Shown here piece after piece: positions 34,681 through 46,260 of a stretch of DNA of 64,000 nucleotides. The stretch is taken from the NCBI GenBank assembly GCA_032718565.1, contig JAVGVS010000021.1:1305170-1369169 (forward strand). The letters are read 5' to 3'. The notes beneath the pieces were generated by a model, which was not told the origin of the DNA, did no database searches, and saw only the letters and a program-made list of their open reading frames with translations. Made by a program: the position numbers and the translations under genes. This DNA comes from Distichodus sexfasciatus (Eukaryota; Chordata; Actinopteri; Characiformes; Distichodontidae). Numbering within the stretch: position 1 is the stretch's first letter; each line of letters opens with the position of its first letter.

Positions 34681-35219
34681 TTTATGGGTAATTTAAAAAG
34701 TCGTTCTTTTCAAAGCAGCCGGCTGCTGAGAGGGCATCCATCCGCAGCCCATTCCCCCACAGTTAGGAAAAAAAACTCATTTAAATTTACTGTACAGATC
34801 AAGGCAAATCAGGTCTGCATTAAATTGGCTGCATCCTCCTGATGTTCCATCAATTGGCCTTCACAAACAACCCGCCCACCATCAGGCCTGCCCCTTCCCA
34901 GTGGATGCTGCCCTTTAACTTTATATGCTACTCTCTAATCTATGCACCTGTAAATGATAAGTAAGAATGGAAGCGTGAAAGCTTTTTAAAAACAGCCGGC
35001 ACAAATCTGGAACAGAAGGGATCGATACTGCTAACTTAGCTGCAGTTCCATTTTCAGCAAATTAGCTCCCATAATTGATTTCGGTTACAGTACATGTGTT
35101 TTCGCTTCATACCCATTCACCTGTTTTTTTTTTTCTGTAGAAATATGCCTCCGTGTTTTATTGGCAGTAGAAGGCCACTCTCTGTGATGCTAGGCTTTTG
35201 TGAGGGATGTTAACTGGAA

Positions 35220-36560
35220 TGCTGTTCTCTCCAGGTCAGGGGGCAGAGTTTTCATTCGAGATCACCTCTCTTTTTTCGGGGCCATCTGGGAGAGTACAGG
35301 TTCCTATCGTAGCTAAATAAGCAGCACAGGCTGGCTGAATGGCATTTATTAGACTTCTGGCAATTATAAAAACGGCATGTTTTCTAGATGTCACGCGGCG
35401 CTGGCGGAAAACGAGGTGAGGCCGGGAGCGTGTCGCCCTCTAATCTGGTAGCAGCTGCCCGGATTGATCCATAAACAAGTTGCAGTCGATGTGCAAACTT
35501 AACACAAGACTTAGTGAGCTCCGGGAGAGACCGATGCTGAATCTCGTGCTCTTAGTGTTCAACAAACAGATACAAACAAAAATTTTGTTGGGTTTTGAAA
35601 ACAGCTGAATAGGAAATTGAGTCCAGTTAACCTTGTGTTTCTTGTTCTAGCATCATACCCCATAGATCCAGCAGTTTTTTGCTCATTAGAAAGTGATTGA
35701 CTTTTGAAAATGCCACATATGTTTTGCTTAATTACACATTGTTGCCGATGGAAAGCAACAGTTAAGTGTCACCAGCTACATACTGCTGCAAGTGTTTCTC
35801 ACCCGTTACACCAGCCTAATTAAAGCCTAGTTTACAGGTTTACTTGTTGACTTTCTGTCAGTTTTGTGCCTGCATTGCATTTTTTTGACAGTGGAAGTAT
35901 AAAAAATATATATAACCACAAGTGTTTTACTATTGACTTAATTATGCGAGTAGAGTAGAAACGACTTTTTGAAGCCAGTTCGATGTGACCTCGAGTTTCT
36001 GTGCTAATGGCACAGCTGCACAGCGTCTAAACCCCGTCGAGCGTGGATCACCTGCCTATTGAGTCCGAGGCGGGGGTGCTGCCGTTTATTAATGAAGAAG
36101 TAGAGGTGCCAGTTCCTAACGAGTCACGTCCAGTTATCTGGATTTGGGATAATGACAGCGGCCAATTAGTGTTCTGGACGTGATGTGGCGGAGGGGGGGA
36201 AGTGTTGGAAGACATGCAAACAGGCAGGATTCCCTGTTGTCTGCAAGGTGATGGAAGAGCAGACAGCCTTCTAATCAGCCAGGAGTGACAGCGCCCCTGA
36301 AAGCAATTCTTGCTCTGTAATCCCCCCCCTCTGTGGACAGCGTGGGAGATAAGTTGGCCGGGTTAATGCACCGTGCTCTCCTCTCTAGCCACGAACTGAC
36401 AGGGCACTGACAGGTAGACATGGCCACCGCCGCTTGTTTATGCTAATGGCGTGTCGCGACTGGGCAGATAGAGACGTTGGGGGTGTCCAGAAGGTCTGAG
36501 TACGCTCGGGCGTACGATCAGGAGACCTGCTTAGTCTCGGCCAACGAGAGGTAGTTACAG
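35220..36560. promoter_or_regulatory. GC-richer noncoding block, candidate regulatory DNA
   Basis: About 1.3 kb of higher GC with forkhead-like ATAAACAA, octamer-like ATGCTAAT and several TAAT motifs, no repeats and no coding frame. Inferred as possible conserved noncoding sequence. Confidence 0.25.
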
Positions 36561-36798
36561 GACAACTTGGAGGGGGTACACGAAGAGCAGCTATAGGTCA
36601 GCCTCATGTTTTACTAAGCATTGTTGGGAGGGGGAACGTAACCTCATTAGAATGGGAGTTTATGAACTATTGTACCCTCCGTAGCATGTGGTGGATGTGT
36701 GGGTAGGTGTTGGGATGATTGTATGTAAGGATATGCATAAATGAGTAGTAGAGCTCTATTATGTGTGCCAATATTGTTGTCTAATAGTTTATAATGAT

Positions 36799-36801
<3 letters not shown>

Positions 36802-36884
<83 letters not shown>
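36802..36884 (+). repeat. (ATCT)n microsatellite
   Basis: About 20 uninterrupted ATCT units followed by TATATATG. Likely polymorphic. Confidence 0.97.
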
Positions 36885-36944
36885 ATATGTATAAAAACTA
36901 TTATATAGTTTTATTCATATAGTATATATACAGGGTGAAATTAG

Positions 36945-37140
36945 GGATTCATGATAATATCGGAATCATATAGAAATTGGTCGATTACTTTTAAAAATCA
37001 TCTGCCTCAGTCCCGTGCTTAGATTTGTCTGATTTTTCAAGCATTTATTGCAAGTCGGAGAGGTAGCCATCATCATTTATCGGCATCTGTATCAGCATCA
37101 GCAAATGTAAGCATTAAAAACATTGGATATCAGCATCTAT
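36945..37140. repeat. possible hAT-like fragment
   Basis: TTAGGGATTCATGATAATAT resembles the ends of the TAGGGATGCA-type elements, and TATCGGCATCTGTATCAGCA near 37078 resembles their CGAT-rich subterminal sequence. Right end not found. Confidence 0.35.
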
Positions 37141-37165
37141 CTATCTGTTTGTCTGTCTATATATA

Positions 37166-38326
37166 CAGTACTGTACAAAAGTTTTAGGCAGGTGTGAAAA
37201 AATGCTGTAAACAAAGAATGCTTTCAGAAATATAAATAATGATTGTTTATTTTTATCAATTTACAAAATGCAAAGTGAGTGAACAAAAGAAAAATCTAAA
37301 TCAAATCAATATTTGGTGTTACTACCTTTTGCCTTCAAACCAGCATCAATTCTTATAGGTACACTTGCAGAAAGTCAGGGATTTTGTGGGATTGTAGTCA
37401 TTATATTATTTTGTAGTCATTATATTATTTTGTAGGATTATAGGATTATAGATCTGTGGTTAATTCTCCAATATGTTTGGAACAACCTACCAGCCGAGTT
37501 CCTTCAAAAACTGTGTGCAAGTGTACAGTGTTGGTGAGTAACAGAATACATGTACCGGCATTACGTATTTAGAATGCAAAATATGAGTAACTGTATTCCG
37601 TTACAGTTACCGTTTAAATAGGTGGTAATTAGAATACAGTTACTTTGTTGAAATAAATGGATTACACGGCGGTCTTTTCCTGTTTCATGTTAGACTATCC
37701 CCTCTCTAACTTTGGTAATTCCACGCATTGCTGGAAACCCAAACAAAACACGCAATAAGAGGCTCTAATGTAAGCGTCCTGTTAATGTTGGTGGCGTCAG
37801 TTACACAGTGGACCCGGAGCCAGCACAGCAGAGCCAGCAGTGACCGGGCAGGAATGCATTTCTTACTCTGAAATTTTGTGTTTGCTCCTTTAGAGTAAAT
37901 ATATTGTCTATTCAGAGAGATTTGGGCTTAACAGCCAATTGGTAGAGAAAAACAAACAAGAATTTGCAGGATGTGATTGCTACATTCATGTAGTTGTAAA
38001 AAGCATGAGAATAAGTAATCCAAAGTATTCAGAATACGTTACTCACACTGAGTAACTTAACGGAATACGTTACAAACTACATTTTGGGGCATGTATTCTG
38101 TAATCTGTAGTGGAATACATTTTAAAAGTAAACGTCCCAACACTGCAAGTGTACCTAGAAGAATAGATGCTGTTTTGAAGGCGGTCACCAAATATTGATT
38201 TGATTTCGATTTCTCTTTTGTTCATTCACTGCATTTTGTTGATTGATGAAAATAAATAATTAATACTTCCATTTTTGAAAGCATTCTTTGTTTACAGTAT
38301 TTTTTCACACCTGCCTAAAACTTTTG

Positions 38327-38330
<4 letters not shown>
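37166..38330. mobile_element. Tc1-like deletion derivative (DD38E family relative) interrupted by a hAT element
   Basis: The left end (CAGTACTGTACAAAAGTTTT, after TA) and inverted right end (CCTAAAACTTTTGCACA, merging into TA repeats) match the element at 63218. Without the insertion only about 535 bp remain: both ends plus the last part of the transposase region. The middle of the transposase is deleted. The hAT-type element at 37526-38145 sits inside. Confidence 0.85.
37526..38145. mobile_element. hAT-type nonautonomous element with perfect 8-bp target duplication
   Basis: Ends CAGTGTTGG and CCAACACTG are perfect 9-bp inverted repeats, continued by related subterminal GTAAC- and GAATAC-rich sequence. 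CAAGTGTA flanks both sides exactly (37518-37525, 38146-38153). 620 bp, no transposase frame. The 8-bp duplication and CAGTG ends place it in the hAT superfamily. Confidence 0.92.

Positions 38331-38372
<42 letters not shown>
38331..38372 (+). repeat. (TA)n microsatellite
   Basis: About 21 TA units immediately beyond the Tc1-like right end, followed by CA-rich sequence to about 38422. It probably grew from the TA target site. Confidence 0.95.
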
Positions 38373-38375
<3 letters not shown>

Positions 38376-38429
38376 ACACACACAGTATATATACACACAG
38401 TATATATACACACACACACATACATCTGG

Positions 38430-39267
38430 TGTGTGTGATTATGAATGTGTTTAGGGGATGGGGTGATCCTTGGTTCCTGTGGTTGTCCCTCAGGTCGACA
38501 GCTCAGGAGGGAGTAGGGTAGAGAGTCATTACTCATATCTGCACACACAGGGAGGAGCTGAAGAGGGTGGGAGCCATGAATCAAGGGCGAGCAGCCATCA
38601 CACAGAGATTGATGAAAAGCCAACGCATGGTTAAGTCTGATTTCATTTACAAGCACAATTTTACTGGAGGTGGGAAGGTATGTGAGTGTGTGTGTATGTG
38701 AGTGCCAAAGGGACAAACAACACACCCCGAGGCTAAGATTTCATAAAACAAATACTTGTAATGAATAATGGCATGATGACTTTGATTGATTGCTAGCGAG
38801 GACAGCATTGATCAGCGATGCAAAAAAGCAGGAAGGCCTCTTCTTAGCACCCGCATCCGAGGTCGTGTCCTCTTCAGTGTATGTTTATGGCCTGCAGTGA
38901 TACATGACATGAATCGAGTATCATACAGACTTTAATTTTTCTCTGGTTTTAATGCATTGAAAAAGGAGGGGAAGACATCAAGTGCCAAACAAAATGCAAA
39001 TGCAATCATAGGAAGGTCAATGAAAATCATTACTGCCCAGGACAGCACTGGAATTTCAGTGGAATTTAAGACTTAAAAATATTCTGGCATTTCCAGCATA
39101 TGCGCTTTGTAGGGCAGGGCACTTAACCCAAACTATATCAAAACAAAAATTTCCAAAATGCTCACTGACTTAATCTTCTTCTTAATGTACTATAATCTTA
39201 AAAAACTACTTGTGTTGAGTCAAGTGCATCCATTCTATTCAACTAAAATATCATATAAAATAAATAG
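38430..39267. other. intergenic DNA, nothing recognised
   Basis: No gene, repeat end or clear regulatory signal is seen apart from a short TG tract near 38680-38700. Confidence 0.6.
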
Positions 39268-39508
39268 TGAAAGAGAGTGATTATTTGTGAACACACCACA
39301 GCAAAGCACACAGTGCACCACAACAAAGTGTAACCTCTGCAATTAACCCATTTGTGAGGGAGCAGTGGGCAGCTAACAAGGGCAGCTCTTGGGGACGGTA
39401 CCTTGCTCATGAGTACCTCAGTGATGCCTTTACTGCTCCTTGGCTTGGAACTAGCAACCTTCCGATCACTGGGCGAAACGCCTTAACTGTTACGCTATCA
39501 AATGCCCC
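39268..39508 (-). mobile_element. tRNA-head SINE family A, copy 3
   Basis: Same block order as the other copies: minus-strand GATCGGAAGGTTGCTAGTTC, then ACTGAGGTACTCATGAGCAA, the GCACTGTGTGCTTTG block and tail CAAATAATCACTC. Confidence 0.83.
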
Positions 39509-39622
39509 ATTAATCATGATTGTGGAATAATTTTAAAATCCTTTTGCTTTTAATGTCTTGGCACCAAGCACCAAAGCAAATTCCTTGTATGTGACAATGG
39601 CAATAAATTTAATTTCGATACT

Positions 39623-39900
39623 CGTTCATTTATTATCTGAAACGCTTAATCCTTATCAGGGTTGTGGGGACCAGAGCCTGTCCCGGCATTGCAAGGACCA
39701 CAGCACGCCACAGGACACTTACACACATACATAAACACGCACATTCATACCTTTGGGATCCAATTTAGACTGACCAATGAAACTAAACTTTGTGCTCTTA
39801 GACTGTTGGAGAAAACTGGACCACCTGGAGAAAACCCATGCGAACATGGGGAGAGCACGCAAACTCCACACAGCCCTACCTGTGTATCGAACTTGATCGA
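39623..39900 (-). mobile_element. DANA/Mermaid-like SINE, 5'-truncated
   Basis: On the minus strand it reads GTGTGGAGTTTGCGTGCTCT, CCCATGTTCGCATGGGTTTT, CCAGGTGGTCCAGTTTTCTC and a tail near the (GAAT)-like end. The tRNA-like head is missing. Confidence 0.75.
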
Positions 39901-40249
39901 CTTTATCGATCTTGCTGTGTGACCTTCTGTTTCTGCTTCTGATATTGATTTAACTGTATTGCAAACCTCCACATTTTAGATTAGATCAGGTATGGCAGAA
40001 TACTTTTCCCACTTTTCTAATCAGAATGGTGACCAGTAGAGAATAATCAGTGCCTGCTTTGGACCCTCAAGAACACTGGCACTGCAGTTTTTGATGATTT
40101 TGGCATGTCGAGGTAATCAATGCTCAGAACTCACTGCTATGATGTATACTTGCATAAGAGCTGAGTTATGTGCTGTTTGTTTCTGCGTTATTCGAGTACA
40201 GTATAAATGGCTGTAGAGGAGGGTTATGGGTTGGGTCTCTATATGTTGT

Positions 40250-40620
40250 GTTCCTGCACCCTTTACATCCCCAGGGCTCTCCATCCTAATGTGTGCGTGA
40301 TCTGCTCCAGCCTTCTACTCTAATTTGATAATAATGATATTTGCTCTGGACGCCCTCTGCTTGCTCAGTGTAATTACCTACTTTTTATATGATCTCCATT
40401 ATTGGAAATCGATGTCGATAAGAGTGCCCCATTAGAGCTTGTTATTATCACAGCTTGGTTTTTGCAACACTGCCATTATTATTTTACACTCTGTAGACTG
40501 GCAGCATTTATGGCCTGTTCCGTAGCTGGCTGGAGACGCTGGGTAATGCAGAGGCCTGCTGCTTGAGTACTGCAGCTGGGTGTGCGAGGCTGGCTGCTTG
40601 TTTACTGTTTTCAAGAAAAA
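40250..40620. promoter_or_regulatory. candidate conserved noncoding element
   Basis: Repeat-free, frame-free stretch with GTGTAATTACCTAC, ATCGATGTCGATA and several CAGC/TAAT motifs. Texture only. Confidence 0.2.
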
Positions 40621-41076
40621 AGGAGTAAGCTGGTTAGTGTCAACACATTTGTCTGAGTTACATTTTTCCTACGTCATCTATTTATAAATGATGAGAAAAT
40701 AATCCTTCTTATGTAACTTGTTTTCTCTCCACAACATTCTGTCCATTTTCAAATCTCCATGCTAATTCCCTACTTGTGGGGCCTTCCTTTGCACTGAGTT
40801 ATAGATCTTTCATTTCGGGTGGCTTATATCAGGCCTTTACTGGATGGTCTGCATGCCGAAACTGCGTGCCTATAAGTTTTCCGGTTTTCCAAGTCCATGG
40901 TTTGTTTCATATCTTGTTTTTTGAGCCACGATTTGGTTCGTCTTTTTTTTGCGAGGGGGTTGATAAACACAAAATCATCAAAATACACCATGGCACAATA
41001 ACATAATAACACAGGTGATAAAGGATATATACAGTATATTACATTATATGATGTTGTATTATATAGCCTATACATT

Positions 41077-41338
41077 GGGCAATTGGTAGTGTAGTGGTTG
41101 GGGAGTTGGCCCAGTGATCAGAAGGTCACCGGTTCAAATTCCGGACAGGCAAAAGTGCCACTGAGTTACTCATGAACAAGATACCCCCGCCAAGCACTGC
41201 TCCTTAGGCGCTACCCTTATCAGCCGCCCACTTCACTTTCACGGATGAGTCAAAAGCAGAGGTCACATTTCATTGTGGTGCTCTTTGTGCTCTGCTGTAT
41301 GCACAATGACAAATAATCTGTCATTTACAATCACTCCC
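41077..41338 (+). mobile_element. tRNA-head SINE family A, copy 4
   Basis: Sense copy: TTGGTAGTGTAGTGGTTGGG (A-box side), GATCAGAAGGTCACCGGTTC and AAATTCC (B box), ACTGAGTTACTCATGAACAA, GCTCTGCTGTATGCACAATG and tail ACAAATAATC. Gives the clearest view of the tRNA-like head. Confidence 0.87.
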
Positions 41339-41364
41339 TAGTGTAAAAATTACACTGTTAAAAT

Positions 41365-41751
41365 TAGGGGTGTTAAAATTAATTGCATAACAGATGCATC
41401 ACAATGCAGACATGGACGATTCTGCATCGATGCCATGGCAGACCGCAATCGATTATAACGGATGTTTTCAACCGGCAGTCCACTGCCTGCGGATCCCCAA
41501 TCTCCCCCTCTCCCCCCCACCGTTTAGTCTGAATGGTATGAGTCTTATATCATGACATTGCTTAGTGATTGTTACGGCATGAAAATTCAAGTTAACATGA
41601 ACAACCCAGTAGTAACTATGGCTGCCCAATCTGCATGTAATGTGAATAATACAGAAAAATTGATGGCATGCATTGTGTTATTGTATCGTATTGTTGACCT
41701 AATAATCGTAATCAGATCGAATCGTGAGACCAATGTAGGTCCACACCCCTA
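41365..41751. mobile_element. hAT-like MITE, TAGGGGTGT type
   Basis: Ends TAGGGGTGT and ACACCCCTA are perfect 9-bp inverted repeats. The flanking 8-mers GTTAAAAT and GTAAAAAC agree at 6 of 8. 387 bp with CGAT- and GATTCG-rich interior. It lies 26 bp after SINE A copy 4. Confidence 0.75.
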
Positions 41752-41971
41752 GTAAAAACCCTAGAGCAGCTTTAGAGATGCACTCATTATATATCATATT
41801 TGTCTCTCTGTCTCCTTATTTTTATCTTTTAAACCCCAGTAAAAATATTTCCACAGCACTACTGTAAGAAAAAACAGGCAGAATATGTGAGACGGTATCA
41901 GAGCTTTAGGGAACAGCAGCTACAGCGACATGTCTTCTTCAACATAACCAACACTCACAGCTCCAGACGCC

Positions 41972-42030
41972 ATTATACACACACACACACACACACGCAC
42001 AAACACACAGACACACAGACACACACACAC
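41972..42030 (+). repeat. (CA)n microsatellite, interrupted
   Basis: CA units with GC and AG interruptions. A (TG)n tract follows at 42240-42260. Confidence 0.9.
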
Positions 42031-42039
42031 ACAGAGGCC

Positions 42040-45000
42040 CTCGGTGTAAATGAGGAATCTTACCCACGAGGAATCCTCCCCATGTTCGAGTTCAAGACCT
42101 ATACACCTCTAGTGCTAAAGCAGGGTAAAGTAGGGATAGTGACAGTTGCTCATGTAAGAGAAAATTCTACAGCTGGTACAGTTTTGGGGAGTGTGCAGTG
42201 CCAGTGTAAAGCTGCAAGACAAGACGTTTGATAGAAAGCTTGTGTGTGTGTGTGTGTGCTTGTGCAGTCACGTGCATGCAAGGAGAGATTGTTATGGGAT
42301 CTGCTCTGGCCACACTGAGTAGAACAGACAGAGCATGGACCCAAGTAGAGAAGTGAGCAGTCAGGTTTGAAGGAGTCTGATTGTATCACCTTAGAACCTG
42401 ATACGCACTTACTGTAAATCAACAGCGCTGTTGAACGGAGACAGTCGGTCTGTAATGTCTCGACCAGGAGGCATGTCAGCAGTGAAAAGCGTTTGATCCA
42501 CAACTCGAGTCCACATCAACCAGGTAGCTCCAGCGTGTATTTGATCTGAAAGTCAATTTTAATTATTGTTGGTGAATTGAAAGCTAAAGTGAAAAATGTT
42601 GCTGGAAGTCTTGAGATTGCTTTACTTCTTGATATGTTCTGCTTTACTGTAATGAGTTACAGATCCTTTGGAAGAAGTTTTCAAGCAATGCTATGTGTCC
42701 CCATGAAGTTTGGATGGCAGCGTGTCACTTTGATAAATAACTTTACCTGAGATGTAACCTCAAGGTAAAGGGTGAAAAAAAGACTTTTCTACAAATGATC
42801 AATCTCACTCCAAACTGACCTCTGCCTATAAGAAAGATTTGCTTTCTCGCTATTGCAGTTTTGTAGCTCTCCAAATGCTTTCTGTATCTGATGTCTGCAA
42901 GACAAACACGCCAACTTTATGAGATAGTGATGCCAGGCACGGACAGGTGGAGCTCAGGTTATGTTTACCCTCTGCTTTTGCGCTACGCTTCGACTTTCAT
43001 GGCAGTAGCATAAAAGTTGCCCATGATAAAAATTTCATGGATCAAGAATAGGAATGAGAGCAACCACCCCATTGGGTGCAAGCATGCCAAGTCTATTCTT
43101 GGAGTTCAGGGAGGCTTCAGGGACGTCTTAGATGTTGGAGTAAACAGTTACGCTCAAATATATTGCCTTCTCTCCAGATTGTCTTCAAGGCTGTCTGAAC
43201 AGTTACGGACCGGACTCAAAGTTGTCTTGCAGTTCCGAACTCTTGAAATACTCCTGGCTGCTTTTTTGTCAGTGCTCTAATGAATATATCATAGCATTGC
43301 ATTTTCAGGTAGATGCTTTATTTTTTTCTCCAACCAATGCGTTTTATCAGACTTCAGTATCACTGAGAACGATGAAATATGATCTCTGAAAACACATAAA
43401 CCAGTAATTATATGGGCCTATCTTGTGCCTGTCTACCCATTTCAGGCCATGTCTGTGCCTTCTAGTTTTTTGTGCTTCCACGAAAATAAAACAAACGGCA
43501 TCTAATTGAATAACTGTCCCAGAGGTGGGTCTCCTGCTCCGTCTCAGATCAAATGGCACATGGCTTTAAAGCCAATCTCAAATTTTATGAGTTTGCCCCT
43601 TTCCCCTCATTTTGTACTATTGAAAAAAAAATGAAACTATTGATTTTCTGTCTGTTTCTCACTTCGTTCGGAATATTAACATGGACAGTGAGGGCTTGCA
43701 CGTGGCTCTTTTCTGATTCCCAGTGACAGCTGATGTGGAACTGTGGCCTAGATGACTGGCAATAACAGGAGCCTCATCACGGGGTAGGCTCTCTAAAGCT
43801 TTCAGAGCGAGGTGTGGAAGGCCATGGGGCTAAGCTCGGAGTTTGATCTTAAATGCCACTGTTTGTCCCACATTGCACAAAGATAAGAGATGTTGTGCTT
43901 GAAGCAAGCCACAGAACTATTTGAAGAGTTCCCTCACATCATTAGCAAATCTTTGTAATTTGACTAGCTGCGCTACTGATGCACTCTGTATGTGAATGCT
44001 ATTGATTGGCATCTGCGAGTACAGGCTTCAGCACCTGAATGTATGATTTTTTTTGACCTTGGCACGCTGACAGGTGTAACATAATTGATAGCACTTGCCT
44101 TTCACTATGATGAATTGAAAGGACATAGCCATAGGTGCTAATCTATATTTTAAGACCCTCACTGGAAGTCTTTTCTTGAAATGTTTAAGGATGTGACTAC
44201 TAATTTTGTAGGCTTGGGCGTATTGTGAGGCACCCTACATAAAATACTAGATACTTTTTTGCTTTATTATTTTTTGTTTTGATTTTGGACCCCTTTTAAA
44301 CTCAGCCTTTGTCTTGGCAACAATAAAATAATAAGTCATACAAATTAATTTGTATTTTTTCCCAGTTAGAATGTTGGATATGTTTTTATGCACAACATTA
44401 CCACTTATAAAATCAGTTTACACAATTGCCTGGTCAGGTTCTTACAGCATGTGTTACGGAGTATGTCTTTAAAAGGAAGGACACAATCATTTCAAATGAC
44501 ATGGTTTTAATAGTGCCATATTTTAACATATTTTATTTTAGTGTCATTTGTTAACAAAAACTCTCATTATTAACCAGAAAGGTTGCATGCCCACAGAAAT
44601 GCTTATAATAAATAATAAAGTGTTGTGGTCTTATTCTGTCCATGGCAGCAAAAATGATCATTATAGGAGCAAAGGAAGATGGAAAGTATGAACGAAGGGC
44701 AGGGTATCGGAGAGAAAAGTGCAAGATTAAAAATATATATATAAGTCAGGTTTTGTCTGGAGGTCACTTTGAAATTGCCCCAAGCAATTGTTCCAAAGCT
44801 GTGTTTTTTTTTCTTTCTAAAAAACACCCTTGAGATGAGCACTGCAGAGGTTATGGTGTTAAAGGGGCCACTATTAATGATGACTTGGCTAAAGTGGGCC
44901 ATATTCTCAGGGTTAGAACCTCCCATAGAGACCGTGTCGTGTAATGGTTGAGTAAATTGTGTGACTGAACCGTACTTTTTTGCGCAATGTACACAATACG

Positions 45001-45800
45001 AGGCCTCTAAAATGTGAGACCTGTCACAAGCACAACTATCACCAACAATTTCAAATGATTTTGAGTTCTTTCTGTGCCCTTTGCAACTTCTAATTCTTTC
45101 TCCTCTCTGGTTCCACAGCACTCCTTTTCTACTTTTTGAGTCGTAAATTGTTTTTCAGTATCCCGGCTTCTCCTCGAGCTGTCAGTATGTTTTTCATTAA
45201 AAGAAAGTTATTGGAAAGTTTGTGCTGAAGGATGTCCTTGGCATTTGACTGTGTTTTCAGCTTGAACATATAACCAAGAACTAAAGACTCACCAAGGAGT
45301 TGTTTTTAAGTTGTAGACATGTAAACCCTTCATCTTACAATGATTTTTTGAAATCATAGAAAATACAATGTGATCGATTTTTATAGCGCCAGGATTTTAA
45401 TTTATGCATAAAATAAGAATAATATTTATGTAGAAATAGGGTTCAGCTAGTTTGTTATAAACATATTTTGTACTTCAAGAAGTGATTTAAGAAACATTAC
45501 AGAGGCAAAGTGTAATGAATCTACAAACTCATATCCTCCACTAGTGTATATTTTATCATCAAAAGTTGCCTCATTGCAATGGTTGGAGACTATACAGTTT
45601 TACTTTTCAGGTAGCATATTCATATTTTATAATATAAAACATTTATTTAAACAAAAGTTCTGTTTCTAAGTTCAGAAAAAAATATTCTCTTGATAAATAA
45701 GAGATGGTACTTTTGATGAACATTTTACAATTTCTTTTAGTGGGATTGCTTGGTCTGTTCAGTTGGATAAAGAAAACTCCTTTAAAGCTCACTAGAGTCA
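42040..45800. other. intergenic DNA without a recognised gene
   Basis: The longest open frame is on the minus strand, 44603-45121 (172 codons). It has no start context, splice pattern or resemblance to a known family, and its composition is that of the surrounding AT-rich DNA. Confidence 0.55.
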
Positions 45801-45829
45801 GGTTGCAAGAAATCCCCTTTCTTTAGATT

Positions 45830-46260
45830 TTTTTTTCAATCTCCACAAGGTTTCACAGGCAGCAGACACAGACTGTGTCTTATTGACCAGGCACAGAGGC
45901 AGACAATGCATCAAATTACTGTGTAACTGTCCTTCAGGGAGGTATCTGGCCCTGAGCGGGGCCACACTAGACTTTTTAACTGTGACACCAGCTCATTAGA
46001 TCACAGAGGTCATCCACCCCCTGCTCATTTAGTGGCCAGGCCACCAATAATGGACACTCTGGGCGTCATTGGGATGGAGCGGCGTGTCAAAGCGGGGCTG
46101 GACTCCAATTTGAAAAGCGTTAGGAACTTCCAGTGGGAGTTTCTGGTCTGTCTTGGGTACGTTTGTCCAGTGACCTTCCAGGGTCACTCATTTTTTTGAT
46201 AGGATGTGACATTAAGTTGACTCTTCTAACAATCTCTGTCCCACCTCCTGACTGATTAGA
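45830..46260. promoter_or_regulatory. candidate conserved noncoding element
   Basis: Higher GC, no repeats, no coding frame, with paired CCAGGCCACC/GGCCACAC-like motifs and AGATCACAGAGGTCA (two nuclear-receptor-like half-sites near 46000). Texture only. Confidence 0.25.

Noticed and set aside
36802..36884. Possible CRISPR-like array
   Set aside because: A simple ATCT tandem repeat without spacers, in a vertebrate genome.
38288..38725. Open frames with repeated Tyr-Ile
   Set aside because: Translation of a (TA)n repeat, not protein. The same applies at 48705-49042.
41077..41160. Possible tRNA gene
   Set aside because: The tRNA-like head is followed by the SINE body and recurs in five other copies, so it is a SINE and not a free-standing tRNA.
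44603..45121. 172-codon minus-strand open frame, the longest in the gene-poor part
   Set aside because: No conserved motif, no codon bias, no splice context; a frame of this length is possible by chance in 34 kb.
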